Below, one piece after another: positions 8,069 through 16,405 of a stretch of 64,000 nt of DNA. The DNA lies in assembly GCF_004000945.1 (NCBI RefSeq), contig NZ_BIMF01000004.1, positions 310,001 through 374,000 of the forward strand, given 5' to 3'. This stretch comes from Paenibacillus lautus NBRC 15380. GTDB taxonomy: Bacteria > Bacillota > Bacilli > Paenibacillales > Paenibacillaceae. Numbering within the stretch: position 1 is the stretch's first letter; each line of letters begins with the position of its first letter. Both the position numbers and the translations under genes were made by a program. The notes under the pieces were generated by a model that did not search any database, was not told where the DNA came from, and was given only the letters and a program-made list of their open reading frames with translations.

Positions 8069-8731
8069 ATGAGAGCTGCTCTATCCATAATACTAGCGGT
8101 GTTGTTGCTCGCAGGCTGCGGGACCGCCAATCAGAATGCATCACCCTCTCCTCGTAATCAAACCAATGGAACTACTGCTAACAATGTTCCCAACATGAAT
8201 GGGAACAGAGGTTATACCACTAACAATGCAGACGGTTGGGCTCCGGATAACACGAATACGGGACGAGTCGGCAACGCAAATGATAACAACGGACAAGTTG
8301 ACGCTACAACCGCAAATCACCTAAAATCACTAGCCGAGAGTGTGCCCGGCGTAAAAAACGCGAACTGTGTTGTCATGGGAAATACGGCTGTTGTTGGACT
8401 TAATGTAGATGGAAATTTAGATCGGGCAGAAGTCGGAACCATTAAATACACAGTCGCGGAAGCCCTTCAATCCGATCCGGCAGGTGCCAATGCACTTGTT
8501 ACGGCTGATTTAGACGTTACAAACCGGATTGCCGATCTTGGCCGGCATATTCAGGAAGGAAACCCCATTTCAGGACTTGCCAGTGAACTCGCTGACATCG
8601 TGGGCCGCATCATTCCTCAGTTGCCTAAAGATGTAACACCTCGAGATCGTAATGCACAAGATAACGGTGCACAAACGGTAAAACCGAATAACCGAAGCAA
8701 CGCACCAGCCAATCCACACCATAATAAATAG
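8069..8731 (+). CDS. ylaJ: YhcN/YlaJ-family spore lipoprotein
   Basis: A 220-residue protein with a short lipoprotein signal (LLLAGC, lipid cysteine at 17), then an Asn/Gly/Thr-rich low-complexity spacer to about residue 85. The folded domain (about 88-190) contains LAESVPGVKNANCVVMGNTAVVGLNVD and a TADLDVTNRIADLGRHIQEG segment, hallmarks of the YhcN/YlaJ family. In B. subtilis these are spore membrane lipoproteins that improve germination efficiency. The C-terminus is again low-complexity and Asn-rich. GAAAGGA lies upstream of the ATG. The gene is head-to-head with ylaK and has a candidate forespore promoter, supporting a sporulation role. Confidence 0.88.
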   Translation: MRAALSIILAVLLLAGCGTANQNASPSPRNQTNGTTANNVPNMNGNRGYTTNNADGWAPDNTNTGRVGNANDNNGQVDATTANHLKSLAESVPGVKNANCVVMGNTAVVGLNVDGNLDRAEVGTIKYTVAEALQSDPAGANALVTADLDVTNRIADLGRHIQEGNPISGLASELADIVGRIIPQLPKDVTPRDRNAQDNGAQTVKPNNRSNAPANPHHNK

Positions 8732-8826
8732 ACCCATGTTGAGCGTAAACCCGCCTATAAGCGGAAGACAAATCCGGTCATAACCCGAGTTTGTCCGTCA
8801 CCCATCTCCAAATTTCATACAAAAAA

Positions 8827-8855
8827 AGCCCAGTGAAGCTCACTGGGCTTTTTTT
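8827..8855. terminator. Strong bidirectional terminator between ylaJ and the 92-residue gene
   Basis: AGCCCAGTGA (8827-8836) pairs perfectly with TCACTGGGCT (8840-8849) across a 3-base loop, with A7 before and T7 after. The stop codon of the minus-strand gene at 8840-9118 lies within the right arm. Confidence 0.9.
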
Positions 8856-9118
8856 AAGGTCATAACAACGCCACTAGCGAGCATTTCTGCTTCGTCAGAG
8901 ACATGACCCCTATCATATTCAGAGTTTTGTTGTCTGTTCGGTGTGAAATTGACACCCATGTCGAATGAACACGCCTGAGAAGACATGGAATCAGAAGGAT
9001 GACATTTGAAAGGCTCCCATCCCCAAATGGAATCTGCTCGCACAAATGCATGGGCAAGGTAATCCGTCTGCCGATTACAGATCAATGGGTGTGTCGTATG
9101 CATCATAAGGTAGGACAT
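8840..9118 (-). CDS. Unknown 92-residue protein with own promoter
   Basis: I do not recognise this protein. The ATG at 9118 has a perfect AGGAGG 8 bases upstream, and a SigA-type promoter lies 43-72 bases upstream, so it is likely to be real although longer in-frame starts exist. The 92-residue product is hydrophilic and mixed in charge, with three cysteines, clusters of His and Met near the N-terminus (SYLMMHTTHPLIC) and an acidic stretch near EYDRGHVSDEAEM. It has no signal peptide or membrane segment. Its stop codon TGA is inside the stem of the shared terminator. A perfect inverted repeat overlaps the promoter -10, so expression may be controlled by a repressor. Function cannot be assigned. 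Confidence 0.55.
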   Translation of the reverse strand: MSYLMMHTTHPLICNRQTDYLAHAFVRADSIWGWEPFKCHPSDSMSSQACSFDMGVNFTPNRQQNSEYDRGHVSDEAEMLASGVVMTLKKAQ

Positions 9119-9155
9119 GCCTTCGGCCTCCTGTACAATGATCTCCATCTGATAC

Positions 9156-9190
9156 ATTGTATTATAGCATACAATAAAACTTGCCTTCAA
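9156..9190 (-). promoter_or_regulatory. SigA-type promoter with operator-like palindrome
   Basis: Reading the minus strand, TTGAAG (9185-9190), 18 bases, TATAAT (9161-9166). The inverted repeat ATTGTAT-N6-ATACAAT (9156-9162 and 9169-9175) covers the -10 and flanks, a usual place for a repressor to bind. The promoter lies in the short gap just after the LCP gene stop. Confidence 0.65.
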
Positions 9191-9193
9191 TTG

Positions 9194-10297
9194 TCACGGA
9201 GTTGTTGCAGAATCCGCTTCTGTCCCCTGCCCGCCAGCGTTATGCTTGCCGGCAAGCTCGTCTTGCAGCGCTTGTTTGGCTGCATTGAGTTCATTGTCGT
9301 CAATGTAAACGTTAGGGCTTCTCCACTCACCGGTAATCGGCATAAATTTAACGTCTTCTTTTCCAATATCGTAATATGTCTTCAGAATATTGCGGATCTG
9401 TTCCTGTTCAAAATCGGTTGTCATGTTGTCACTAACCGCGTCCAGTGCATTACCCACTTTAGTTACGCCGCCGAAAGACTTCATTTTATCGAGCAGGGAG
9501 TGTAGTACCTCACTCTGACGAGCATTGCGATCAAAGTCATTGGATTCCTTCGTCTTCGGCGTACAGTTTCTAGATTTGCGGTAACGGACATAATCCAGCG
9601 CTTTCTTGCCATCCAGCTTCTGAGGACCCGCCGTAAGGTTGATATCCGTTCCGTCCGCAGAATCGCGATAACACATATTGTATTGAACGTTAACATCCAC
9701 TCCGCCGAAGGTGTCCACTACGTCACGGAATCCCTGGAAATCGATAACCGTTACATAGTCGATATTAACGCCAAGATACTTGCTCATCATGACTTTCATT
9801 TCTTCTTCAGCCGAAATGCCGCTTCCCGGTTCCTTTTTCTCGGCAGCATTGTAAGCCGCTTTAAATCTTGGGTAATAAGCGTTCAGTTTCGTCGCTTTAT
9901 ATCCTTCGAGTTCAATCAGCGTATCCCGCGGCAAAGATACCAGCGTCGACGTATTGGTTTCCGGGTGCATGGAGGCGACCATGACCACGTCCGTCAGATA
10001 AGTCCCCGTCTCCGGACGATGATCCGTTCCCAAGAGAAGCACCGTAATTGGTTTTTCCTTAGCGGATTGCCCTGGAGCTACAGGTTTGTCGATCCCGCTT
10101 TTTTCAATGACCTCATTGCCCTTGATGTACAAATATCCGGCATAACCTGCTGCAGCCAGAACTGCAATTAACAAGACGATAAGAATAAGTTTAAAAAATG
10201 ATTTCCATACGCTTTTTTTCTTTTTTGGAACTGGCTGTTTCTTGCCCTTCCCCCCACTTTTGGCTCTCGGAGGGAGATTGGTATGAGTAGGATTCAT
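9194..10297 (-). CDS. LCP (LytR-CpsA-Psr) family cell-wall glycopolymer ligase
   Basis: LCP proteins transfer teichoic acids or other glycopolymers from undecaprenyl carriers to peptidoglycan outside the membrane. This 367-residue protein has a Lys/Pro-rich cytoplasmic tail, one membrane anchor (about residues 35-58, KLILIVLLIAVLAAAGYAGY), and an extracellular LCP domain with ITVLLLGTDHRPETGTYLTD, MVASMHPETNTSTLVSLPRDT (the catalytic-type Arg-Asp), KLNAYYP, and DYVRYRKS. The tail is Gly/Ala-rich. I prefer the ATG at 10297, with AGGTG 8 bases upstream, over a TTG at 10321. The gene follows ylaH and typA on the same strand and has a hairpin in its leader. Specific polymer substrate is unknown. 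Confidence 0.92.
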   Translation of the reverse strand: MNPTHTNLPPRAKSGGKGKKQPVPKKKKSVWKSFFKLILIVLLIAVLAAAGYAGYLYIKGNEVIEKSGIDKPVAPGQSAKEKPITVLLLGTDHRPETGTYLTDVVMVASMHPETNTSTLVSLPRDTLIELEGYKATKLNAYYPRFKAAYNAAEKKEPGSGISAEEEMKVMMSKYLGVNIDYVTVIDFQGFRDVVDTFGGVDVNVQYNMCYRDSADGTDINLTAGPQKLDGKKALDYVRYRKSRNCTPKTKESNDFDRNARQSEVLHSLLDKMKSFGGVTKVGNALDAVSDNMTTDFEQEQIRNILKTYYDIGKEDVKFMPITGEWRSPNVYIDDNELNAAKQALQDELAGKHNAGGQGTEADSATTP

Positions 10298-10332
10298 ATC
10301 ATAACACCTGATTTCATTCAAATTAGATGAAT

Positions 10333-10371
10333 GTCCGATAAACGCTTCAAATTTCGAAGCATTTACCGGAC
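10333..10371 (-). promoter_or_regulatory. Leader hairpin before the LCP gene
   Basis: Arms 10333-10348 and 10356-10371 pair over 16 bases with a 7-base loop. On the minus-strand RNA the two imperfect positions become G-U and U-G wobbles, giving a continuous stem; on the plus strand they would be A-C mismatches. No U-run follows, so it is not a standard terminator. It ends about 36 bases before the start codon. Confidence 0.6.
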
Positions 10372-10460
10372 CATGGTTGACTTCTCTCTCTTATAAACGA
10401 TGGGGACTGACAAAAAGTTGCCGTATTGTTGTTACCTGAGTTGCTAAAATTCTACAAAGC

Positions 10461-10754
10461 TTATGACTTCGGCTCGGCTTGAGCCTTCTTCTTCTGACGA
10501 TCTTCAACAAAATATCGAATACGCACCATCAGCATCAATGCCACAGCTACTAACAAGCACTGGATAATCGGCAGCTTATCAATCTGAAACACAAGCAGTA
10601 TCGCCGAACCCAAGGCCATCAAGATATACAGGAGAATCTCCTTCAACAGAGGGAGCTTCTGCTTCACCCGGAATACCTTGTTGTAAACGTAGGTGATCAG
10701 CACAAAAATCACGATATAAGAGATGAGTGGGTGCGCGGCAAACCATTCTTGCAT
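10461..10754 (-). CDS. ylaH: YlaH-like membrane protein
   Basis: A 97-residue membrane protein with three hydrophobic segments (about residues 8-24, 36-55 and 60-78) and a basic C-terminal tail (RQKKKAQAEPKS). It matches the YlaH family, which in B. subtilis lies beside ylaG (typA/bipA), as it does here. Function is unknown. I chose the ATG at 10754 because AAGGAG lies 10 bases upstream; an in-frame start eight codons further out has no ribosome site. The gene starts about 40 bases after the typA stop and is probably co-transcribed with it. Confidence 0.82.
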   Translation of the reverse strand: MQEWFAAHPLISYIVIFVLITYVYNKVFRVKQKLPLLKEILLYILMALGSAILLVFQIDKLPIIQCLLVAVALMLMVRIRYFVEDRQKKKAQAEPKS

Positions 10755-10793
10755 GATAGGTTCACTCCTTTTGGACAAGTAGATCTCTATCTA

Positions 10794-12635
10794 TTATAGA
10801 TTTGCTTGCGCCATTTTACGATGTTTTTCTGCACGTTCGCGCTCACTCTTGTTCAAAATCTTCTTGCGAAGACGAACGGACTTCGGCGTAATCTCACAAT
10901 ACTCGTCATCGTTCAAGTATTCCAGTGCTTGCTCCAGTGAGAAAATAACCGGTGTTTTCAATTTAACCGTGTCGTCCTTCGTTGCCGAACGAACGTTGGT
11001 CAATTGCTTTTCTTTACAAATATTAACGACGATATCGTTATCGCGGGTATGCTCCCCGACGATCATGCCTTCATAAATCTCAGTCCCCGGTTCCAGGAAC
11101 AGGGTTCCGCGGTCTTCCACCGACATCATGCCATAGAACGTTGAAGATCCGTTCTCCGTGGAAACCAGCACGCCTTGGTGACGTCCACCCACTTGACCGC
11201 CGATAAGCGGACCGTAGCTGTCGAATGCGTGGTTCATAATACCATAACCGCGTGTCAGAGTCAGGAAATGGGTACGGTAACCGATAAGTCCGCGAGCAGG
11301 AATCAGGAATTCCAAACGCACTTGTCCATTTCCGTTATTCACCATGTTCACCATTTCAGCCTTGCGTGTTCCGAGGCTTTCCATAACAGAACCCATGCTT
11401 TCTTCTGGTACATCGATCATAAGACGTTCGATCGGCTCCATTTTGACGCCATCAATTTCTCTAACGATAACTTCCGGCTTGGATACTTGAAGCTCATAGC
11501 CTTCACGACGCATATTCTCAATCAAAATACTGAGGTGAAGCTCACCGCGTCCCGATACGATATAAGCATCAGGGCTGTCCGTCTCATCCACTCTCAAACT
11601 TACGTCTGTTTCCAGTTCTTTGAAGAGACGGTCACGCAGCTTACGGGATGTTACCCATTTGCCTTCGCGCCCGGCAAAAGGACTGTTGTTAACAAGGAAC
11701 GTCATTTGCAGGGTTGGTTCGTCAATTTTAAGGACAGGGAGTGCCTCCGGATGCTGTGGATCCGCAATGGTCTCTCCAATGTTGATGTCTTTGATCCCTG
11801 CGATAGCCACGATGTCGCCGGCGCCTGCTTCGGCAACCTCGATCCGCTTCAGTCCCTGGAAGCCGAACAGCTTCTCGATACGGGCATTCTTGGTGGAGCC
11901 GTCACGAAGCATAACGGTTACCGGTTGGCCTTGCTTAATAACACCGCGGTTCACGCGGCCGACGGCGATACGGCCCAGATATTCATTGTAATCCATCAAG
12001 GTAACGAGGAACTGGAGAGGCTCGTCCACTTTCTCAGTAGGGGAAGGGATATGGTCAATAATGGTTTCATAAAGAGCAAGCATGTTATCATCTTGCTTCT
12101 CTGGATCCATGCTTGAAGTACCGTTTAAGGCTGATGCATATACAACGGGGAAGTCCAATTGGTCGTCATTCGCTCCAAGCTCAATGAACAGATCAAGCAC
12201 TTCATCGATCACTTCTGCTGGGCGGGCGGCCGGACGGTCAATCTTGTTCACAACGACGATTGGAGTCAAGTTATGTGCAAGAGCTTTACCAAGAACAAAC
12301 TTGGTCTGAGGCATACATCCTTCATAAGCGTCAACAACGAGCAGAACGCCGTCGACCATTTTCATAATACGCTCAACTTCACCACCGAAATCGGCGTGTC
12401 CAGGTGTATCCACAATGTTAATCAAGAAATCTTTATACGTAATAGCCGTATTCTTGGCTAGGATGGTAATTCCGCGTTCGCGCTCCAAATCATTGGAGTC
12501 CATCGCGCGTTCCTGCAGTGTCTCATGCTCCCGGAAAATACCGGACTGCTGCAGCAGTTGGTCTACAAGTGTTGTTTTGCCATGGTCAACGTGAGCAATG
12601 ATGGCAATGTTGCGAATCTGATCTCTTGATTGCAT
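10794..12635 (-). CDS. typA: Ribosome-associated GTPase TypA/BipA
   Basis: TypA/BipA is an EF-G-like GTPase that binds the 70S ribosome and supports 50S assembly and growth in cold or stress. The 613-residue protein shows G1 AHVDHGKT (14-21), G2-region [13 protein letters not shown]3 [14 protein letters not shown] and G4 NKIDR, then the EF-Tu domain 2-like region, the EF-G domain III/V-like regions, and the BipA-specific C-terminal domain with [13 protein letters not shown] and a basic end ([13 protein letters not shown]). Length is standard. An AGAAGGGAT ribosome site is weak and rather far from the ATG. A near-consensus promoter and a leader hairpin lie upstream. ylaH follows. Confidence 0.97.
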   Translation of the reverse strand: MQSRDQIRNIAIIAHVDHGKTTLVDQLLQQSGIFREHETLQERAMDSNDLERERGITILAKNTAITYKDFLINIVDTPGHADFGGEVERIMKMVDGVLLVVDAYEGCMPQTKFVLGKALAHNLTPIVVVNKIDRPAARPAEVIDEVLDLFIELGANDDQLDFPVVYASALNGTSSMDPEKQDDNMLALYETIIDHIPSPTEKVDEPLQFLVTLMDYNEYLGRIAVGRVNRGVIKQGQPVTVMLRDGSTKNARIEKLFGFQGLKRIEVAEAGAGDIVAIAGIKDINIGETIADPQHPEALPVLKIDEPTLQMTFLVNNSPFAGREGKWVTSRKLRDRLFKELETDVSLRVDETDSPDAYIVSGRGELHLSILIENMRREGYELQVSKPEVIVREIDGVKMEPIERLMIDVPEESMGSVMESLGTRKAEMVNMVNNGNGQVRLEFLIPARGLIGYRTHFLTLTRGYGIMNHAFDSYGPLIGGQVGGRHQGVLVSTENGSSTFYGMMSVEDRGTLFLEPGTEIYEGMIVGEHTRDNDIVVNICKEKQLTNVRSATKDDTVKLKTPVIFSLEQALEYLNDDEYCEITPKSVRLRKKILNKSERERAEKHRKMAQANL

Positions 12636-12677
12636 AAATATATCTCAAATCCCTTCTGTTCGAATGAGCCACAAAGA

Positions 12678-12703
12678 AAGCGCCGGACGACATGCCGACG
12701 CTT
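12678..12703 (-). promoter_or_regulatory. typA leader hairpin
   Basis: In the minus-strand RNA, AAGCGTCGG pairs with CCGGCGCTT across an 8-base loop (nine pairs, one U-G), followed by UUCUUUGUGG, a weak U-rich tail. It sits between the promoter and the typA start and could be an attenuator or a stability element. Confidence 0.45.
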
Positions 12704-12716
12704 CAACATACATCCT

Positions 12717-12746
12717 ATAATATAGGTAAACGAGCGGGAAAATCAA
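12717..12746 (-). promoter_or_regulatory. Probable SigA promoter of typA-ylaH
   Basis: On the minus strand, TTGATT (12741-12746), 18-base spacer, TATTAT (12717-12722). The leader to the typA ATG is about 75 bases. Confidence 0.6.
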
Positions 12747-12787
12747 GTCTTTTCAGAAAACTTCCAGCAACTTTTACCTCTTATCAA

Positions 12788-13300
12788 CTACCAACCTCTG
12801 CTCCATTTATTATTGCGCCCGGAACGATTGCGGCCGAAGATCATCCAAATGCCCGCTGCGATCAAGATCAGGGCAATAATGTAGAACGCCCCAGTCTCCA
12901 GCCAGGTAAAGATGAAAATCAAAACGGAAAGCACCGTCAGTCCAAGCGCAACCGGCAGAACTGCGCCAGGTCGCGGGCTCTCGTACAGATAATATTCATA
13001 CAAGCCGACAGCCACGCCAAGAATCAAGACAGGCCATAAAGAAGCCATCAGTCCCCATCCCCCAATATTACATATGAAGAACAGAAGGCCATATACCGTC
13101 AGAATTCCGCCTGGAATGAGAATTGCAGCAGAGGCACGGCGACCAAAAAACATGATATGCAAAAAAATACCCGGCAGCAGCAGGACGAGCGGCCATAACG
13201 TTCTTCCCAGAAATCCAAACACACCAAGCTTACCGAGCAAAATAACAACTCCAGCAACAACGATGAAAATACCCAGCGCCAAATCTTTTCTGGAGGACAT
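12788..13300 (-). CDS. LiaF/DUF5668-like multi-span membrane protein
   Basis: A 170-residue integral membrane protein with about six hydrophobic segments in two repeated halves. Each half has the pattern small hydrophobic pair then WPLVLLLPGI or WPVLILGVAVG, the kind of motif seen in DUF5668 and the LiaI/LiaF membrane region. The C-terminus is a short basic tail (RNRSGRNNKWSRGW). GAGGGTG lies 7 bases before the ATG. LiaF-type proteins help sense envelope stress, but this gene is not next to a two-component system, and the C-terminal LiaF domain is missing. Function is therefore unassigned; the fold similarity is from pattern recognition only. Confidence 0.7.
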   Translation of the reverse strand: MSSRKDLALGIFIVVAGVVILLGKLGVFGFLGRTLWPLVLLLPGIFLHIMFFGRRASAAILIPGGILTVYGLLFFICNIGGWGLMASLWPVLILGVAVGLYEYYLYESPRPGAVLPVALGLTVLSVLIFIFTWLETGAFYIIALILIAAGIWMIFGRNRSGRNNKWSRGW

Positions 13301-13458
13301 TTGATCACCCTCTCTTCAATATATGTATCACCAAAAATAGCGGTTTCTAAAAGAAGCAGTTACGTTAATTTTAGCCCAAACCGACAAAAAAAACCATATC
13401 CCGAGCTTGTTCCACTTGAAATAACCTTGGCCCGTCCCATATACCCGCATGAACCCAA

Positions 13459-13493
13459 CAAAAAATGGACGACTGCACGAAACAGTCATCCAT
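13459..13493 (-). terminator. Terminator of the minus-strand TerC gene
   Basis: In the minus-strand RNA, ATGGATGACTG pairs with CAGTCGTCCAT (11 pairs, one U-G) across a 7-base loop and is followed by TTTTTTG. Confidence 0.82.
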
Positions 13494-13542
13494 CTTTTCC
13501 TACGCACTCCCTTACGCCAATGGGTTGTTTAATAAAATCCCG

Positions 13543-14205
13543 TTACGTGCCGGGCCGTCTTACTGTCTGTAATCCGCCAATGAAAACGACAGCCCCTGCA
13601 ATGACAATCGGCAGCAGACTGTGCGCATATGGCATCCAGTAAGCCAGAATCAGCCCTACGCGGGAATCCTGTATGAGCATTTCGCCTGCTGTAAAAGCTA
13701 GAATACCGGCACCTATGTAAAGCAGCACGGGAAACTTGTGAAGCAGGCTGGAGATCATCCCGCTTCCCCATACAACGATGGGAATGCTTAATAATATTCC
13801 GATGACAATCAAAGCGAGATCGCCTTTTGCCAGCCCCGCAATGGCCAAGACATTATCCAGGCTCATCACGAAATCAGCAATCAATATCGTATTGACTGCG
13901 GCCCATATCGTTGAAGCTTTGGCCAAGTTTGCATGGTCATGCTCCTTTTGCATCATGAGTTTGACTGCGATCCAGATCAACAGCAAGGCGCCGCCAGCCT
14001 GCAAAAATGGAATTTTCAGCAGCAAAACCGCCAAAAAAGTCAGAATACACCGTAAAAGAACAGCCCCTGCAGTCCCGATCCAGACCGCCCGTCTGCGGTG
14101 TATTTCGGGAAGGTCTTTGCTGGCCATCGCGATGACCAGGGCATTGTCGCCACTGAGTACAAGATTGATCATCAATATCTGTCCCAACAAAAAAATCGTC
14201 TCCAC
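13543..14205 (-). CDS. TerC/Alx-family membrane protein (first of a divergent pair)
   Basis: The 220-residue protein starts with GTG (ETIFLLGQI), preceded by GGGGGTG 8 bases upstream. It has seven predicted membrane segments and the two TerC signature motifs: NLVLSGDNALVIAMA near residues 14-28 and DFVMSLDNVLAIAGLAKGD near 110-128, with the membrane-embedded Asp residues thought to coordinate metal. TerC-family proteins (B. subtilis YceF, YkoY, YjbE) have been linked to Mn export and metalation of secreted enzymes. The HDHAN sequence in the central cytoplasmic loop is His-containing, as in other members. A second, plus-strand paralogue begins 130 bases away. Substrate metal is inferred. Confidence 0.88.
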   Translation of the reverse strand: METIFLLGQILMINLVLSGDNALVIAMASKDLPEIHRRRAVWIGTAGAVLLRCILTFLAVLLLKIPFLQAGGALLLIWIAVKLMMQKEHDHANLAKASTIWAAVNTILIADFVMSLDNVLAIAGLAKGDLALIVIGILLSIPIVVWGSGMISSLLHKFPVLLYIGAGILAFTAGEMLIQDSRVGLILAYWMPYAHSLLPIVIAGAVVFIGGLQTVRRPGT

Positions 14206-14255
14206 CAGAACAACACCCCCACTCTACACATATGTGGTAATTGTCCAGGCTATGC

Positions 14256-14284
14256 TTGCACATCGGGAAAAATAGGCCTATAAT
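14256..14284 (+). promoter_or_regulatory. SigA promoter of the plus-strand TerC gene
   Basis: TTGCAC (14256-14261), 17-base spacer, TATAAT (14279-14284). The transcript would begin with a small hairpin (CCACTT/AAGTGG, about 14289-14306) before the ribosome site AGAGGAG. A palindrome CACATATGTG lies at 14227-14236 in the divergent intergenic region. Confidence 0.75.
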
Positions 14285-14335
14285 AAATCCACTTTGTTTA
14301 AGTGGTGGAACCGTATTCTAAGAGGAGTGACATTC

Positions 14336-15028
14336 ATGGAAACCACAGCCGCTGAATTTTTTCTCGCATTAATCAACATTGTATTTTTGGATCTGATCTT
14401 GGCCGGGGATAATGCCATCGTGATCGGTCTTGCAGCACGCAATCTTCCGAAGGAAACCCAGAAAAAAGCAATTATCTACGGTACGGCCGGAGCTGTTATT
14501 CTTCGTATCATTGCCACCATCCTCGTTGTCTGGCTGCTTAACATCCCGTGGCTGCTGCTTGTGGGAGGAGTACTCCTGATTGGCATTGCCTACAAGCTGA
14601 TGACCGACGACAATGAAGACCACGGCAATATAAAGGCCGGCAAAAGCCTCGGTGCTGCCATTCGTACCATCATTGTAGCTGACGCTGCTATGGGTCTTGA
14701 TAATGTCATTGCCGTCGCCGGCGCAGCCAAACACAATATGATCCTTGTAACACTGGGCCTGCTTATCAGCGTACCTATCGTGGTATGGGGCAGCACTCTG
14801 TTTATCAAACTGATCAACCGTTTCCCATGGATTATCTATGTAGGCTCTGCGGTTCTTGCGTACACAGCGTCCTCCATGATTACCGAGGAGAAGCATTTTC
14901 TAGGATATTTCGAAGCGCACCAGATTATAAAATATCTGTTCATTGCTGCCATCATTATCGGTGTGCTGACTGCAGGACATCTGAAAAAAAGATCCGCTGG
15001 ACGCCGTCATTCATCCAGCCAGTCATAA
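14336..15028 (+). CDS. TerC/Alx-family membrane protein, YjbE-like (second of a divergent pair)
   Basis: The ATG at 14336 is chosen because AGAGGAG lies 8 bases upstream; an earlier frame start has none. The 230-residue protein carries the same signatures as its neighbour: DLILAGDNAIVIGLAARNLP near residues 19-38 and DAAMGLDNVIAVAGAAKHN near 119-137, in seven membrane segments, and an acidic/His loop (DDNEDHGN) between the halves. The C-terminus is basic and Ser-rich. It has its own promoter and a very strong terminator. The pair share a common design and probably both act in divalent metal (Mn) homeostasis, but I see no yybP-ykoY riboswitch in front of either one. Confidence 0.9.
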   Translation: METTAAEFFLALINIVFLDLILAGDNAIVIGLAARNLPKETQKKAIIYGTAGAVILRIIATILVVWLLNIPWLLLVGGVLLIGIAYKLMTDDNEDHGNIKAGKSLGAAIRTIIVADAAMGLDNVIAVAGAAKHNMILVTLGLLISVPIVVWGSTLFIKLINRFPWIIYVGSAVLAYTASSMITEEKHFLGYFEAHQIIKYLFIAAIIIGVLTAGHLKKRSAGRRHSSSQS

Positions 15029-15048
15029 TTTAAATCCATGAGCACAAC

Positions 15049-15087
15049 AAAACACCCCAAGGCTTCCGAGAAGCCTTGGGGTGTTTT
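15049..15087. terminator. Bidirectional 18-bp terminator between TerC gene and thiI
   Basis: Perfect stem 15049-15066 / 15070-15087 with a 3-base loop; the outer AAAA/TTTT pairs provide U-runs in both directions. Confidence 0.92.
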
Positions 15088-15163
15088 AAGTTAGGAGATC
15101 ATCGAACGGTGCACATTCGTTCGCTTCGCCGCAACATAATGTTGACCTTCGTTCGATACTCGA

Positions 15164-16405
15164 TTAAAACCAGTCTTCGTTTACCACGGGCTCCGCATGC
15201 TTCTCGCCAAGCTCACCGATTGTACTATCCGGGGTTATGATCACGGTCTCCGTACCTTCAATCGCTGCCTGGATCCGTGCAGGAAGCTCCGTAATGGAAG
15301 CCTCCACCTTCTCGATGATCTTCAAATTCGGATTCGTGGTGGGCGATTTAGGCACAAACAACGTACAGCAATCCTCATACGGCAAAATCGATGTCTCGAA
15401 TGTGCCGATGTCCATCGCGATATTGATGATGTCGTTCTTATCCATCATGACGAGCGGCCGCAGCAGCGGCAGCTCGGTGGCTCTGCCGATCACATTCATG
15501 CTCGGCAGCGTCTGACTGGCGACTTGTCCGAGACTGTCCCCCGTCACGATCGCCAATGCCCCTTCCCGCTCAGCAAGCGAGGAAGCAATCCGTAACATCG
15601 CTCTGCGCATAAACGTAATGATCAGATTATCCTGGCCGATGCCGACAAATGAAGTCTGTACATCGGTAAACGGAACGAGGTGCAGCTTGATTTTGCCCGT
15701 GTAGCCTGATAACAGCCTTGTTAACTCCATTACCTTTTCCTTCGCTAGTTGGCTGGTGTAAGGGAAGCTGTAGAAGTGTACACACTCAATTTCAAGCCCT
15801 CTGCGCATAGCCGACCAGCCCGCTACAGGACTGTCAATCCCGCCCGAGAGGAGCAGCATTGCCTTCCCATTCGTACCAATCGGGTACCCGCCGGCGCCGG
15901 GAATCACTTCATAATAGAGATACGTCTCGTTCTCCCGAATTTCCACACGAAGCTCCATATCGGGCTGCTTTACCTTTACTTTAAGCTGGGGATAGGTTCG
16001 CAGCAATGGCGATCCAACTAAATGGTTCATCTCCTGCGAGGAGTGAGGGAATTGTTTCCACACCCTTCTCGCGTTGACTTTGAAGGTCGACGGGTCTGCT
16101 AGTTCCTTCTGTCCCACAAAATCAACCGCTGTTTCGATAATGCGGTCAAGTTCGGAAGGACATACGCGAACTGGACTGATGGACACAAGGCCAAATACTT
16201 TTTTAAGGACATGGATCAGAGCCTCGGGAGACTCCCCGTTAAGCTCGACGTACAAGCGGCCGTACTCCTTAACGATTTTCGCTCCCGGAAACGGTCTTAG
16301 CACGCTTCGAATATGATTCAATACCGATCTCTCGAATCGGTTGCGGTTTTTGCCTTTTAGGGTAAATTCGCCAAAGCGAAGCAGCAGTTTATCGTAAGTC
16401 ATCAT
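15164..16405 (-). CDS. thiI: tRNA 4-thiouridine synthetase / sulfurtransferase ThiI
   Basis: ThiI adenylates U8 of tRNA and receives persulfide sulfur to make 4-thiouridine; it can also supply sulfur for thiamine. The 413-residue protein has an N-terminal ferredoxin-like and THUMP region (residues about 1-165) and a PP-loop ATPase domain with LLLSGGIDSPVAGW and a GDSLGQVASQT segment. It stops before the rhodanese domain found in E. coli ThiI, as usual in Bacillus, so sulfur must come directly from a partner. The partner, the cysteine desulfurase gene, is immediately upstream: its TGA overlaps the thiI ATG (ATGA), indicating coupled translation. Confidence 0.96.
   Translation of the reverse strand: MMTYDKLLLRFGEFTLKGKNRNRFERSVLNHIRSVLRPFPGAKIVKEYGRLYVELNGESPEALIHVLKKVFGLVSISPVRVCPSELDRIIETAVDFVGQKELADPSTFKVNARRVWKQFPHSSQEMNHLVGSPLLRTYPQLKVKVKQPDMELRVEIRENETYLYYEVIPGAGGYPIGTNGKAMLLLSGGIDSPVAGWSAMRRGLEIECVHFYSFPYTSQLAKEKVMELTRLLSGYTGKIKLHLVPFTDVQTSFVGIGQDNLIITFMRRAMLRIASSLAEREGALAIVTGDSLGQVASQTLPSMNVIGRATELPLLRPLVMMDKNDIINIAMDIGTFETSILPYEDCCTLFVPKSPTTNPNLKIIEKVEASITELPARIQAAIEGTETVIITPDSTIGELGEKHAEPVVNEDWF

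Noticed and set aside
11175..12116. 313-residue plus-strand frame
   Set aside because: It is the antisense shadow of typA.
14206..14335. yybP-ykoY Mn riboswitch in front of the TerC genes
   Set aside because: The expected conserved GGGGAGUA-type elements are not present; only a short hairpin and a palindrome are seen.
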